Position numbers and translations under genes: made by a program
Assembly (NCBI GenBank): GCA_942491185.1
Contig: CALOAB010000018.1
Span: 186,001 to 250,000 of the forward strand
Source of the DNA: SLRI01 sp942491185
Lineage (GTDB): Bacteria > Pseudomonadota > Alphaproteobacteria > Geminicoccales > Geminicoccaceae
Length of the DNA stretch: 64,000 nucleotides
Direction of reading: 5' to 3'
Notes under the pieces: model-generated
Told to the model about the DNA's origin: nothing
Databases searched by the model: none
The model's input: the letters and a program-made list of their open reading frames with translations, nothing else
Shown: one piece after another, positions 7,878 through 17,587 of the stretch
How positions within the stretch are numbered: position 1 is the first letter of the stretch
Layout: each line of letters starts with the position of its first letter

Positions 7878-8741
7878 ATGCGCGCCCGTCTCAGCTGGCC
7901 GCTGGCCGCGGTGGTTGCTGCCACAGTGGCACCGTCCCTGCTCGGCCGGACCTCAGCCGAGGCCGCTCCCGAAGCCGATCTCTGGCCCCGCTGGCAGGCC
8001 CACGATCCAGCGAGCACGCTCACTGTCGACCACAGCGCCTACGCCGCCATCCTCGAGCGCCATGTGCGAAGCTACCCGGACGGCATCAACCGCGTTGGCT
8101 ATCGAGCGCTCGCGGCCGAGGATCGGGCAGCGCTGGACGCCTATCTCGCCAGCCTGCAGGCGGCTCGACCGGACGATCTGTCCCGGCCGGAGCAGATGGC
8201 CTACTGGATCAATCTCTACAACGCGCTGACGCTCCAGGTCATCGTCGATCACTACCCGGTGGACAGCATCCGCGACATCGACACCTCGCCAGGGCTGTTC
8301 GCGAGCGGGCCCTGGGGCCAGAAGCTGGTGACGGTGATGGGCGAGGCATTGTCGCTCGACGATATCGAGCACCGCATCCTGCGGCCGATCTGGCAGGACC
8401 CACGCATCCACTATGCCGTGAACTGCGCGTCGATCGGCTGCCCCAACCTGCAGCCGGTGCCGTTCACCGCCGATCGGCTGGACGCGATGCTCGACGCTGG
8501 TGCGCGCGACTATGTCAATCATCCGCGCGGCGTTGCCTTGGTGCCACGCACCTTCGGCGGCGACCGGCTGACGGCGTCGCGGATCTATGACTGGTTTCAG
8601 GCCGATTTCGGCGGCAGTGACGCCGGCGTCATCGCGCATCTGCGCCAGCACGCGACTGACGAAACCCGACAACTGCTTGCCGGCGTTGAGACAATCGACG
8701 CCTACCGCTATGACTGGGCGTTGAACGACAGCGATCAGTGA
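7878..8741 (+). CDS. Exported DUF547 domain protein
   Basis: A 287-residue secreted protein. Residues 1-30 are a signal peptide (LSWPLAAVVAATVAPSLLG, cleavage near SAEA). The DUF547 body shows INRVGYRAL, QMAYWINLYNALTLQVI, DIEHRILRP, DPRIHYAVNCASIGCPNL and ASRIYDWFQADFGG, with a conserved Asn-Cys-Ala-Ser motif that recalls cysteine-protease-like folds. No activity is established for this family. The ATG at 7878 puts the signal peptide at the N-terminus. A TTG at 7785 has a stronger ribosome site (GGAGG, 6 bases) but would add 31 Pro/Arg-rich residues in front of it. It is divergent from rpmH and upstream of a kinase. Confidence 0.82.
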   Translation: MRARLSWPLAAVVAATVAPSLLGRTSAEAAPEADLWPRWQAHDPASTLTVDHSAYAAILERHVRSYPDGINRVGYRALAAEDRAALDAYLASLQAARPDDLSRPEQMAYWINLYNALTLQVIVDHYPVDSIRDIDTSPGLFASGPWGQKLVTVMGEALSLDDIEHRILRPIWQDPRIHYAVNCASIGCPNLQPVPFTADRLDAMLDAGARDYVNHPRGVALVPRTFGGDRLTASRIYDWFQADFGGSDAGVIAHLRQHATDETRQLLAGVETIDAYRYDWALNDSDQ

Positions 8742-8813
8742 GCCAGCGAGCACCATGCGCCAGCCGACGGTGCCGATTGCACCTCTTCGATCACCGGCGC
8801 CGGATGCGGCTCG

Positions 8814-10229
8814 GTGGTGCTCGCGCGCGGCCGTCCGTTGACGACATCGACGGCCCGCCCGACCTGGGGACGCTCCTTGTCGGCGCGGCTGTTGCTGCTG
8901 ACCACCGTCTTCCTGCTCCTCGGCGAGGTGCTGATCTTCCTGCCGTCCATCGCGCGGTATCGCATGGTCTATCTCGAGGAGCGCATCGCTGCCGCGCATC
9001 TGGCGACCATCGGCCTGGCGCACGAGCGCGAGCAGCCGAGCCCGGCCGTCGAGGACGCGCTTCTCACCCATGCGGGCGTGCTCTCGGTCACCGTGATCCA
9101 CGACCAACCCGTCTTGATGCTGGGGCTCGAGGCGCCGGTCGATGCGACCTTCGAGATCGGTGGCGAGAGCTGGCTGGAGCTGATCTCAGCGGCCATGGAG
9201 ACCCTGCGGTTGGGGGGGCAGCGGGTGATCCGTGTCGTCGGGCCGGCACCAATGGCCTTCGGCACGATGATCGAGGTGACGCTCACCGAGGTGCCGCTGC
9301 ATGCCGCGATGACCGACTATGCGTGGCGCATCCTCGTGTTGTCGGTCGTGCTGTCGTTGATCGTCGCCGCCATGCTGTTCTTCGCGCTCCGCCAGCTGAT
9401 CGTGCAGCCGCTGGTCGGCGTCACCGATCGCATCGCGCGTTTTCGCGAGCAGCCGGAGGACCAGAGCAACGATCAGCCGGCCTCCACCCGGGGCGACGAG
9501 ATCGGCATCGTCGATCGCGAGCTGGCTGCCATGACCCGTGACCTGCGCCAGGCGCTGTCGCAGAAGACGCGGCTGGCGGCGTTGGGCGAGGCCGTGAGCA
9601 AGCTCAACCACGATTTGCGCAACATTCTGGGCACCGCACTCCTCGTCTCGGATCGGCTCGAGCGCAGCCAGGACCCGGCCGTCCAGGCGGTCACACCCAA
9701 GCTCATCCAGACATTGGAGCGGGCGGCTCGGCTCTGCCAGCACACGCTCGACTTCGCCCGCAGCAGGCCCATGCCGCCGCGGCTCGACGAGGTCCACTTG
9801 AGCGGTCTGGTCGACGAGGTCATCGGCGCGCTCGACCTGGCGCCGGGCACGGTGCAGATCGTCAACGAGGTGATCCCGGGCGTCGCCGTTCGTGCCGATC
9901 CCGACCAGCTGCACCGGCTCTTCTTGAACCTGGCGAAGAACGCCATCGAGGCCATGCCCGACGGCGGCCGGCTCACCTTCAAGAACCGCCGGGCCCGAGG
10001 TCTCACCGCAATCGACATCGCCGATACCGGCCCCGGACTGTCGGACGCCGTGACGGCGCATCTTTTCGAGCCCTTTGCGGCCTCCACCAGTGGCACCGGG
10101 CTCGGCCTTGCGATCAGCCGCGAGATCGCTCGCGCGCATGGTGGCGAGCTCCGGCTCTTGGCAAGTGGCCCCGAGGGAACGACATTCTCTTTGGAGCTGC
10201 CAGTGGCGGCACGTCGCGCCGCTGCCTGA
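8814..10229 (+). CDS. Sensor histidine kinase with HDLRN-type H-box
   Basis: A 471-residue membrane kinase. It has a first membrane segment at about 22-45 (LLLLTTVFLLLGEVLIFLPS), a periplasmic sensing loop to about 170, and a second segment WRILVLSVVLSLIVAAMLFF. A HAMP-like linker follows, then the phosphoacceptor helix with VSKLNHDLRNILG, the N-box NLAKNAIEAM, G1 DTGPGL and G2 GTGLGLAI. The H-box reads HDLRN rather than HELRTP, a variant known in some alphaproteobacterial kinases. No response regulator is adjacent. Start is a GTG (8814), with a second GTG at 8817. The signal sensed is unknown. Confidence 0.87.
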   Translation: MVLARGRPLTTSTARPTWGRSLSARLLLLTTVFLLLGEVLIFLPSIARYRMVYLEERIAAAHLATIGLAHEREQPSPAVEDALLTHAGVLSVTVIHDQPVLMLGLEAPVDATFEIGGESWLELISAAMETLRLGGQRVIRVVGPAPMAFGTMIEVTLTEVPLHAAMTDYAWRILVLSVVLSLIVAAMLFFALRQLIVQPLVGVTDRIARFREQPEDQSNDQPASTRGDEIGIVDRELAAMTRDLRQALSQKTRLAALGEAVSKLNHDLRNILGTALLVSDRLERSQDPAVQAVTPKLIQTLERAARLCQHTLDFARSRPMPPRLDEVHLSGLVDEVIGALDLAPGTVQIVNEVIPGVAVRADPDQLHRLFLNLAKNAIEAMPDGGRLTFKNRRARGLTAIDIADTGPGLSDAVTAHLFEPFAASTSGTGLGLAISREIARAHGGELRLLASGPEGTTFSLELPVAARRAAA

Positions 10230-10252
10230 GACCGTCACGCGAAAGGGTTGAG

Positions 10253-10675
10253 ATGATGTGGTTTAGGCTGCCCAATCTGCGCTTCGCCATGGTTGCAATG
10301 GCCCTGGCCCTCTCCGCCTGTGCCAGTGCCGGATCGGTCAACGGCCAGCCGGGTCTCGAATGGGAAATCCAGCGCTTTTATGCCGGCAAGGCGACGGAGG
10401 TCGGGGGTAGCTGCACCGGCCCGTTGATCCGCTCGGTCACCGCAGCCGAGACGATCGAGGAGACCGAGGACCAGGTGGTCATGCGTGTGCGCTACTACTG
10501 GAGCGACCAGGGCATGGTGACCGACGATCGGGTCTTTCCCTACAATTCCGCGCTGAGCTGCCGCGGCTTCGCCGAGCGGACCTTCACCTTCGCCAAGATG
10601 GAGGACGGGACGCTGCAGGTCACCGACATGGACGGCGCGCGGCGCAACGTCAGGCAGAACTTCAACACCGGCTGA
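10253..10675 (+). CDS. Putative lipoprotein of unknown function
   Basis: A 140-residue protein with a lipoprotein signal: a basic start, the hydrophobic stretch FAMVAMALALSAC, and Cys at about 23 as the lipidation site. The mature part has no domain I recognise. It contains two further cysteines (GGSCTG and LSCRGF) that could form a disulfide, and looks beta-rich (VVMRVRYYWSD, RTFTFAKMEDGTLQVTDMDG). It follows the kinase by 23 bp on the same strand, so it may be co-transcribed with it. Confidence 0.7.
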   Translation: MMWFRLPNLRFAMVAMALALSACASAGSVNGQPGLEWEIQRFYAGKATEVGGSCTGPLIRSVTAAETIEETEDQVVMRVRYYWSDQGMVTDDRVFPYNSALSCRGFAERTFTFAKMEDGTLQVTDMDGARRNVRQNFNTG

Positions 10676-10711
10676 CGCGACCGCGCCTGACGCTGTGCCA
10701 TCGTCTTGGGC

Positions 10712-12130
10712 TCAGCCCTCCTTGAAGGCGCGCTCCTTCATGGTGGTCAGCGTGTCGGTGAGGTAGGAGAGAATCGTCCGCTCGCCGACCAGCAGCTCGA
10801 CGTCCACGACCATGCCCGGCAGAACCGGCAGCGACCCACCTGCCCCCATGTGATCCTTGATCGTGGCCACCTCCACGGCGAAGCTCGGCAGCTCGCCCGG
10901 CACCTCGCCGGTGAGCGCGTCGGCGCTGATCCGTGTCACCTGGCCGTCGATCGAGCCGAACCTAGCGAAGTCGTAGGCGCGAACCTTGACCGTCGCTGCC
11001 ATGCCCGGCACCACGCGGCCGATATCCGGATTGGCGACGAGGGCCTTGATGACCAGTCCGTCGGCCACCGGCACCAGCTTCAAGATCGTCTCGTTGGCGG
11101 CGATCGACTGGCCGGCGGCTGCCGGCTTGAGCTCTTGCACGATGCCGTCGACCGGCGCCTTGAGCACCAGCTCTTCGACGACCGCCGTTTGCGCGCCCAG
11201 CTGCTCGGCGATCTGGTCGCGCTCGGCCATGGCGATGCTCAGCGATTCCAACAGCTCGCGCCGCCAATCCTTGTCGAAAGCGCTCTGCCGGCTCTCACTC
11301 TCGGCGAGCGACGCTCGGGCGGTGCCGAGGTCTGCCTTGGCCTTGGCGAGCTCGCCCCGCATGTCGACCAGCTGCCGCTCCAGCTCCGCCATCTTCATCC
11401 GCGGGTAGAGCCCGCGCTCGGTGAGCTGGCGCACCGAGTCCGCCTGCTGGGCGAGCAGCACGGTGCCGCTCTCCAGCCGGTCGATCTCGGCCTCGGCACT
11501 GCGCAGTGCTGCTCGATGGCCCTCGACATTGCGCTGCAGCGCGTCCCGCTGACCCTCGCGCGCCTCGCGGCGGGCTATGAGCCGTGCCTCCGCCTCGGCC
11601 ACGAGGTCGGCGCGGCTGCTCAGCAATTCGGCCGAAGGCTGCAGCGGCTCATCCTCGATCTCCGCCTTGAGCACGGCGATCTCGGCCAACCGCCCCTGCC
11701 AGCGACCACGCAGCTCGGCCTCCTCCTTGGCGTCGATCTCGGGCGCGAAGGTGAGCAGCACCTGGCCGGCTGAGACCCGCTGGCCGTCGATGACGTCGAG
11801 GGTCGCGATCCGCCCGCCGCGCGGATGGTTCATGAGCTTGACGCGCTCGGCCGGCTCCACCTCGCCCTGCGCCTTGACCACCTCGTCGACCCGGGCCCAG
11901 GCCGTCCAGGCAATGGCGACCACCAGCATCAGCGCGACGCTGCCGATGAGCACACCCGCCACCGGCGAGCGACGGCTCTCCAGCAGCGCGCGGATGTCGC
12001 CCGGCAACAGCTCTGCCGTCGCCTCCGACGTCGTCCATGACGCCCATTTGCCGAGCGATCGCCGCCCGTCTGGCTTGCTCTCGGCCATGCCGCGACCCTT
12101 GTCAGCTCCCCTGCTCATGCCCCGCGTCAT
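10712..12130 (-). CDS. Type I secretion membrane fusion protein (HlyD family)
   Basis: The periplasmic adaptor of a type I secretion system, linking the inner-membrane ABC exporter to an outer-membrane TolC-like channel. 472 residues: short cytoplasmic N-terminus, one membrane helix (GVLIGSVALMLVVAIAWTAW), a barrel-sandwich half starting VVKAQGEVEPAERVKLMNHP, a long coiled coil (about 130-290), and the C-terminal HlyD signature region (VKVRAYDFARFGSIDGQVTR). The start ATG (12130) overlaps the ABC gene stop in an ATGA junction. No outer-membrane channel gene is present in the window. Confidence 0.92.
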   Translation of the reverse strand: MTRGMSRGADKGRGMAESKPDGRRSLGKWASWTTSEATAELLPGDIRALLESRRSPVAGVLIGSVALMLVVAIAWTAWARVDEVVKAQGEVEPAERVKLMNHPRGGRIATLDVIDGQRVSAGQVLLTFAPEIDAKEEAELRGRWQGRLAEIAVLKAEIEDEPLQPSAELLSSRADLVAEAEARLIARREAREGQRDALQRNVEGHRAALRSAEAEIDRLESGTVLLAQQADSVRQLTERGLYPRMKMAELERQLVDMRGELAKAKADLGTARASLAESESRQSAFDKDWRRELLESLSIAMAERDQIAEQLGAQTAVVEELVLKAPVDGIVQELKPAAAGQSIAANETILKLVPVADGLVIKALVANPDIGRVVPGMAATVKVRAYDFARFGSIDGQVTRISADALTGEVPGELPSFAVEVATIKDHMGAGGSLPVLPGMVVDVELLVGERTILSYLTDTLTTMKERAFKEG

Positions 12131-14280
12131 GCCCTGGCCTCGCTCTCGTTGACCGGCTGGCGGGCGCGGCGCACCACATCCCTCGGCTGGCCCGCCATGG
12201 CGATGCGGCCCTGCTCCAGGAGGATGGCGCGGTCACACATCTCGATCACCGAGAGGCGATGGGTGACCATGACGATGGTGCGACCACTGCCGGCTCGCCT
12301 GAGATTGCGCAGCAGGTAGGCCTCGCTCGCGATATCGAGCGCGCTGGTTGCCTCGTCGAGCACCAGGAGCCGCGGGTTGCGCACCAGCGCCCGGGCGATG
12401 CAGAGCAGCTGACGCTGGCCCAGCGAGAGGCCGTTGCCGCGCTCGCCGAGATCGGTGTCGTAGCCGTCCGGCAGCTTTTGGATGGTATCGTGGATGCCGA
12501 CGAACTTCGCCGCCGCCACGATCCGCTGCATCGAGCGATCGACAGCGGCGATGCCGATGTTCTCAGCGATGCTGCCGGCGAAAAGCTGGATCTCCTGCGG
12601 CACGACACCGAGCTGGGCGCGGTACTCGGCCGGGTCCAGTCGGGCGATATCGACATCGTCGACAAGGATCCGCCCGCTATCCGGCTTCTCGAGGCCGATC
12701 AACAGCTTGGCCAGCGTGCTCTTGCCGGAACCGGGCGGGCCGACGACGGCGAGCATCTGCCCCGGCTCGATGCCGAGGTCGAGATCGTCCAGGGCCGGTG
12801 GCTTGGCCGGATCGTAGCTGAAGCGCACCGCCTCGAACCGGAACCGGCCATGCAGCGGGTTCGGCAAGGGCAGCGCCGCGCCAATCTGCTCCGGTCGCTC
12901 GCCCATCAGATCACCGAGCCTGGCCAGCGCATCGCGCGATTGCTGCAGCTGGTGCCAGGCAAAGAAGATCTGCCGCATAGGCGCCAGCGCCCTGGCCGAG
13001 AGAATCGTGCAGGCGATGAGCGCGCCGATGCTGAGCTCGCCGGCGACGATCATCCGGGCACCGAGATAGATGACGACGAGGCTGACCAGGTGCTGCATGA
13101 CCTGGCCCGTAGCCGCGACCCCATTGGCGAGGCGGCTTGCCTTGAACCCGGTCCAGGCACTCTCGACCTGACGGTCCTCGAAGCGACGCTGCATCTCGGG
13201 CTCGAGCGCCAGGGCCTTGACCGTGAGCGCCTGGCTGACGGTCTCCGCCAGGCCTGCCGCCTTCTTCGAGACGGCGCGAAAATTGGCGCGAAGCAGTCGG
13301 CCCTGGCGCAGCTGGGCGATGGCCGAGAGGCCGATGAACAGCGGCAAGGCCGCGAGCGTCACCCAGCCGAGGAGCGGGCTGAAGAGAAAGATCGCAGCGA
13401 TGAAGAGGCCAACGAACGCGAAATCCACCAGGAGCAGCGGCAGATTGCCTGAGAGAAAGGTGCGCAGCTGGTCGAGCTGGCGCAGGCGCTCCATCAGCTG
13501 GCCTTGCGGCATCGATTCGAACACCCGATAGGGCAGCCGCAATAGGTGGTGCACGACCTCGCTGCTGAGCGCCAGGTCGAGCTTGGCGCCGGTGTGGCTC
13601 ATGACGTAGCCGCGGAGCGAGCGGAGCAGCAGCTCGAAGCCGAACAGCGTCACCATGCCAATGGCCAGCACGTCGAGCGTGCCGAGCGAGCCCTGGCCGA
13701 TGACCTTGTTGTAGACGGTCATCATGAAGAGCGGCATCGCCAGGGCCAGCAGATTGATGCAGACCGAGGCGATGCCGACCTCGAGAAAAACGGGCTTCAA
13801 CCGCTGCCAGATCGCCTGGCGCCAAAGCTGACGGCCATCGGTCGTCGCCGCGCGGCGCTGGCGGAGCTGAAGGATACGGCTGCCGACCCCGGCGGCTTGC
13901 TCCAGCGTCGTCGGGACCGTCCGTCCGCCCTTGAGCGGATCGACCAGCATCAGCCGGGTCTTGATCCGCGCCCGGGCGAACCAGGCCTGCTGCCCATCCT
14001 CGCCAACGAGCAGAAAGGGTGGTGTCGTGCGCTTCAGCCGCCCCTTCGTCGCCGGCAGGATCTGCGCCTCCAGGCCCAGCCGGTCGGCAAGGCGCACCAG
14101 ACGATCCAGATCGACCTCTGCCGGGTCACGGGCGACAGCCTGCAGCTCCGCCTCGGGCAAGGGTCGGTCGAGCTGCGCACACAATTTGGCGAAGCTCTCG
14201 ACGAGTGCTCGGGTATCCGTCGCCTGGCTGGTTGGCGAGCGGCCGGCACGGCGGGCCGAAGCAGCGAAAAATCGATGCAA
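12127..14280 (-). CDS. Type I secretion ABC transporter with inactive C39-like domain
   Basis: The inner-membrane exporter of a type I secretion system (HlyB/LapB class). 717 residues: an N-terminal C39-like domain (about 20-140) without the catalytic cysteine motif, six membrane segments (for example ASVCINLLALAMPLFMMTVY), then the ATPase domain. The ATPase shows Walker A GPPGSGKST, signature LSLGQRQ, Walker B RLLVLDEATSALD and the H-loop THR. A non-peptidase C39-like domain is typical of exporters of C-terminal-signal substrates such as RTX proteins. Start is a TTG (14280) with GAGG upstream. The exported protein is not encoded nearby. Confidence 0.93.
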   Translation of the reverse strand: MHRFFAASARRAGRSPTSQATDTRALVESFAKLCAQLDRPLPEAELQAVARDPAEVDLDRLVRLADRLGLEAQILPATKGRLKRTTPPFLLVGEDGQQAWFARARIKTRLMLVDPLKGGRTVPTTLEQAAGVGSRILQLRQRRAATTDGRQLWRQAIWQRLKPVFLEVGIASVCINLLALAMPLFMMTVYNKVIGQGSLGTLDVLAIGMVTLFGFELLLRSLRGYVMSHTGAKLDLALSSEVVHHLLRLPYRVFESMPQGQLMERLRQLDQLRTFLSGNLPLLLVDFAFVGLFIAAIFLFSPLLGWVTLAALPLFIGLSAIAQLRQGRLLRANFRAVSKKAAGLAETVSQALTVKALALEPEMQRRFEDRQVESAWTGFKASRLANGVAATGQVMQHLVSLVVIYLGARMIVAGELSIGALIACTILSARALAPMRQIFFAWHQLQQSRDALARLGDLMGERPEQIGAALPLPNPLHGRFRFEAVRFSYDPAKPPALDDLDLGIEPGQMLAVVGPPGSGKSTLAKLLIGLEKPDSGRILVDDVDIARLDPAEYRAQLGVVPQEIQLFAGSIAENIGIAAVDRSMQRIVAAAKFVGIHDTIQKLPDGYDTDLGERGNGLSLGQRQLLCIARALVRNPRLLVLDEATSALDIASEAYLLRNLRRAGSGRTIVMVTHRLSVIEMCDRAILLEQGRIAMAGQPRDVVRRARQPVNESEARA

Positions 14281-14318
14281 GAGCTCGACCTCGGCTGTGA
14301 GTGATCGGGTAAGACTAG

Positions 14319-14347
14319 CGTATATCGCTAGCTCAGATCACAATCAA
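14319..14347 (-). promoter_or_regulatory. Promoter of the type I secretion operon, inside two inverted repeats
   Basis: Minus strand: TTGATT (14347-14342), 17 bases, TATACG (14324-14319). The -35 hexamer falls in the inner arm of the inverted repeat AATCAAC...GTTGATT (14342-14363). The -10 hexamer lies in the palindromic CTAGCG-TATAT-CGCTAG (14315-14331). Both repeats look like operators placed to control this promoter. The gap is clearly more AT-rich than its surroundings. Confidence 0.6.
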
Positions 14348-14399
14348 CAACCTTTGGTTGATTTATCTCCTCGCATCCACGGCAGCCTCGGCAGTGTGG

Positions 14400-15586
14400 T
14401 CAATCGAGCGCATAGGCAAGGCATTTCAGATAGGCCGTCTCCGGCAGTGCCGTGTGCACGGGATGATCCGGTGCCGCACCCGCCTCGTGCAGCAGGCGCG
14501 CACCGCGCCCAGCCGCACGGATCCCGGCCGCCACCTCGTCGGCGAAGGCCTCGCGCGACACATTGTGCGAGCAGCAGGCCATGACGAAAAAGCCGGCCTC
14601 GGCGACCAGGGCGGACGCTTCGCGGGCAAGCTTGCGGTAGCCGCGCAGGCCCACGGCCAGGTCTTTCTTCGAGCGAACAAATGCCGGCGGATCGGCGATG
14701 ACGAGGTCGAAGCGTGCCTTCTCCTTGCCGAGCGCGTCGATGGCGGCGAAGACCTCGGCCGCCTTCGTCGTCAGGCGATCGGCCACGCCTTGCCGCTCGG
14801 CGCTGACCGACGCCAGGGCGAGCGCCGGCTGTGATCGATCGACGGCCAGCGCCGACTTCGCTCCCTGGGCGAGGCAGGTCAGCGCGAAGCCGCCGGCATT
14901 CGAGTAGAGGTCGAGAACGCTGCCGGCCTTGGCGAGGCGTGCCGCGAAGGCCCGGTTCATCGACTGGTCGAAATACCAGCCGGTCTTCTGCGCGGCGCTC
15001 GGGTTGGTCACGAAGACGAGGCCGTTCTCCTCCACATCGATGCGCTCGGGCAGCGTGCCTTGCAGAACGCGGACCTCCTCGGTGAGCCCCTCCATCGAGC
15101 GGCCGGGCGAATCGTTGCGGGCGAGCACGGTGGTGGCACCGACCACAGCCACCAGCGCCGCGGTGAGCTCGGCCTCGAGCGCCACCATGCCGGCGGTGTT
15201 GAGCTGGACGACGAGAAGATCGCCGTAGCGATCGACCACCAGCCCGGGCAGGCCGTCGCCCTCGGCATGGACGAGGCGGTAGTAGGGCCGATCGTAGAGC
15301 TTCTCGCGCAGCGCCAGGGCGCGCGCGATCCGCCGCTCGAGAAAGGCGCGATCGATCGACGCGTCCTTGTTGCGGCTCAACAGGCGGGCGGCGATCAGCG
15401 AATGCGGGTTGAAATGGGCCACGCCGACGATCTTGCCGGTGGGCGCCATCAGCCGGACGATGCTGCCGGGCGGCAAGCCCTTGCAGCGTCGTCGAGCCTG
15501 AGCTCGTTCGAGAACAGCCAGGGCGCTCCTGCCTTCTGGCGGCGGTCGTGGCCGCGCGTGATCTTGATGGTCGGGTAGCTTGTCAT
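14400..15586 (-). CDS. rlmI: RlmI-type 23S rRNA cytosine methyltransferase, frameshifted near its 5' end
   Basis: Class I SAM-dependent rRNA methyltransferase with an N-terminal PUA domain (RlmI makes m5C1962 in 23S rRNA). The first 35 or so residues (MTSYPTIKITRGHDRRQKAG...LFSNELRLDDAA) lie in one frame from the ATG at 15586. The continuation (KGLPPGSIVRLMAPTGK...) is in another frame down to 14400. The switch falls at GCTGCAAGGGC, near 15483, and one extra base there would restore a normal protein of about 395 residues. Downstream motifs are intact: VLDLYSNAGGFAL, DRSQPAL, DLVIADPPAFV and CCSHNVS. Either a recent pseudogene or a sequencing or assembly error. The first frame alone ends at 15449. 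Confidence 0.8.
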
Positions 15587-15704
15587 GGGATGTGGCCTGG
15601 CTGTGCGGCCGTCTTGATGCCCGAGCGGCCCTGGCGCCGCAAGCGATGCTTGGCGTCCGAGGTCTGGAGCCGTAGCTTGGGGCTTTGCTTGGAGGACCCC
15701 GCTG

Positions 15705-17444
15705 ATGCTGCACCGACTCCTGCTGGCCTTGCCCATTTGCCTGGCACTTCCGGCGCAAGCCGACACGCCGGCCCAGCCCGAGGACACGATCGCCGTCGCG
15801 GCGCAGACTGCCGTGACGACCGAGCGGTTCATGGTGGCCGCCGCCCATCCCGAGGCGAGCCGCGTCGGTCATGAGGTGCTGGAAGCGGGCGGCAACGCGG
15901 TCGACGCGATGGTGGCGGTCCAGCTCATGCTGAACCTGGTCGAGCCGCAATCGTCTGGCATCGGCGGCGGCAGCTTTCTCCTCTATTGGGACGCGGCCGA
16001 GCGGCAGCTCTATGCCGTCGACGGGCGTGAGACGGCGCCTGCGGCAGCCGGCCCCGACCTCTTCATCGACCCTGCCACGGGCGAGCCCCTGGGCTTTTGG
16101 GACGCGGTGATCGGCGGCCGGTCGGTCGGCGTGCCCGGCACGCTGAAGCTCCTGGAGGAGGTGCATGGCCGCTTCGGCAGCCAGCCCTGGGCAACGCTGG
16201 TCGAGCCGACCATTGCGCTCGCCGAGACGGGGTTTGCCGTCTCGCCACGGCTCGCAGGCGCCATCGCCGGCGCCGCCGAGCGCGGGCTCGATCGATTCGA
16301 CGCGGCACGGTCCTACTTCTTCGACGACGCTGGCGCGCCCTTGGCCGAGAATGCTGCGCTTGCGAATGCCGATTTCGCCCAGACTCTTCGATCCATCGCC
16401 GCGGAAGGCAGCGCGCCTTTCTACTCAGGCGCGATCGGCGAGGCGATCGTCGCCGCCGTGAATGGTGCCGAGGGCAATCCGGGCGGCATGACCATGGCCG
16501 ACCTCGCCGCCTACGAGGTGGTTTTTCGCGACCCGGTTTGCGCCGCCTACCGCGCGGTCGAGGTCTGCGGCATGGGCCCGCCATCGTCGGGCGGGCTCAC
16601 GGTCGGGCAGATCCTCGGCCTGCTCGACCACGTCGACATGGCGAGCTACGGGCCCACACCGGCCGGCATGCATCTCTTCCTGGAGGCCGCGAAGCTCGCC
16701 TATGCCGACCGGGCGCTCTACATGGCGGATGCCGATTTCGTCAGTGTGCCGACCGCGGGGCTGCTCGATCCGACCTATCTCATGCTCCGCGCCCAGGCGA
16801 TCAGCCATAGCCAGGCGATGGCGCCGGCCGAAGCCGGCAATCCGCCCTGGCGTGATGCGTCCAGGCGGGCACCCCAGCTGCAGGACAGCTCCAACGGCAC
16901 CAGCCATGTCTCGATCGTCGATGCGGACGGCAACATCGTCTCGCTCACCAGCTCGATCGAGACCGGCTTCGGCAGCCGGCTGATGGCCGGTGGCTTCCTC
17001 TTGAACAACGAGCTGACCGATTTCTCCTTCCAGCCGGAGATCGACGGCCTGCCGGTGGCCAACCGCGTCGAGCCGGGCAAGCGGCCGCGCAGCTCGATGG
17101 CACCCACCATCGTCCTCGACGCCAGTGGCGAGCCCATGCTCGTCGTCGGCTCACCCGGTGGCTCGCGGATCATCAACTACGTGGCCAAGACCATCGTCGC
17201 CGTCGTCGACTGGGGCATGGAGGTCGATGCCGCCCTGTCGCTCGGCCATTTCGTCAACCGCAATGGCGACACGGATCTGGAGGAAGGCACGGACACCGCG
17301 GCCATGGCCGGCGCGCTCGAGGCGCTCGGGCACACGGTCTCGATCCGCGACCTCAATAGCGGGCTCCACGTGATCGAGCGCGTGCCCAGCGGTTGGCGCG
17401 GCGCTGCCGACCCGCGCCGCGAGGGTATCGTGCTGGGCAATTAG
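15705..17444 (+). CDS. ggt: Gamma-glutamyltransferase
   Basis: Periplasmic N-terminal nucleophile hydrolase that splits glutathione and other gamma-glutamyl compounds. 579 residues with a Sec signal peptide (LLLALPICLALPAQA). The large-subunit pattern is present: HPEASRVGHEVLEAGGNAVD, GIGGGSFLLYWD, VDGRETAP and SVGVPGTLKLL. Auto-cleavage occurs before Thr399 in DSSNGTSHVSIVDADGN, which becomes the catalytic residue. The small subunit has NNELTDFS, PGKRPRSSMAPTIV and VVGSPGGSRI. Strong ribosome site GGAGGA about 9 bases before the ATG. It starts 118 bp from the divergent rlmI. Confidence 0.95.
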   Translation: MLHRLLLALPICLALPAQADTPAQPEDTIAVAAQTAVTTERFMVAAAHPEASRVGHEVLEAGGNAVDAMVAVQLMLNLVEPQSSGIGGGSFLLYWDAAERQLYAVDGRETAPAAAGPDLFIDPATGEPLGFWDAVIGGRSVGVPGTLKLLEEVHGRFGSQPWATLVEPTIALAETGFAVSPRLAGAIAGAAERGLDRFDAARSYFFDDAGAPLAENAALANADFAQTLRSIAAEGSAPFYSGAIGEAIVAAVNGAEGNPGGMTMADLAAYEVVFRDPVCAAYRAVEVCGMGPPSSGGLTVGQILGLLDHVDMASYGPTPAGMHLFLEAAKLAYADRALYMADADFVSVPTAGLLDPTYLMLRAQAISHSQAMAPAEAGNPPWRDASRRAPQLQDSSNGTSHVSIVDADGNIVSLTSSIETGFGSRLMAGGFLLNNELTDFSFQPEIDGLPVANRVEPGKRPRSSMAPTIVLDASGEPMLVVGSPGGSRIINYVAKTIVAVVDWGMEVDAALSLGHFVNRNGDTDLEEGTDTAAMAGALEALGHTVSIRDLNSGLHVIERVPSGWRGAADPRREGIVLGN

Positions 17445-17564
17445 GCAACTGCCCGCTCCTCAACCATCAGGTGAGCGATGAAACGCCGCAGCGGCCGTTA
17501 ACGTTGTTTGCACCGCAGCATGCTATCTTATGTGCGTGATGTGATCGTCTGTTCGTTTCGACGA

Positions 17565-17578
17565 TCTCCTCGAGGAGA
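17565..17578 (+). promoter_or_regulatory. 14-bp palindrome containing the ribosome site of the HisKA gene
   Basis: TCTCCTCGAGGAGA is a perfect palindrome and its right half holds the GAGGAG ribosome site of the gene at 17588. Paired with the left half, the site would be hidden, although the loop would be very tight. It may instead be a DNA operator. Confidence 0.4.
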
Positions 17579-17587
17579 GTTTTTCGG

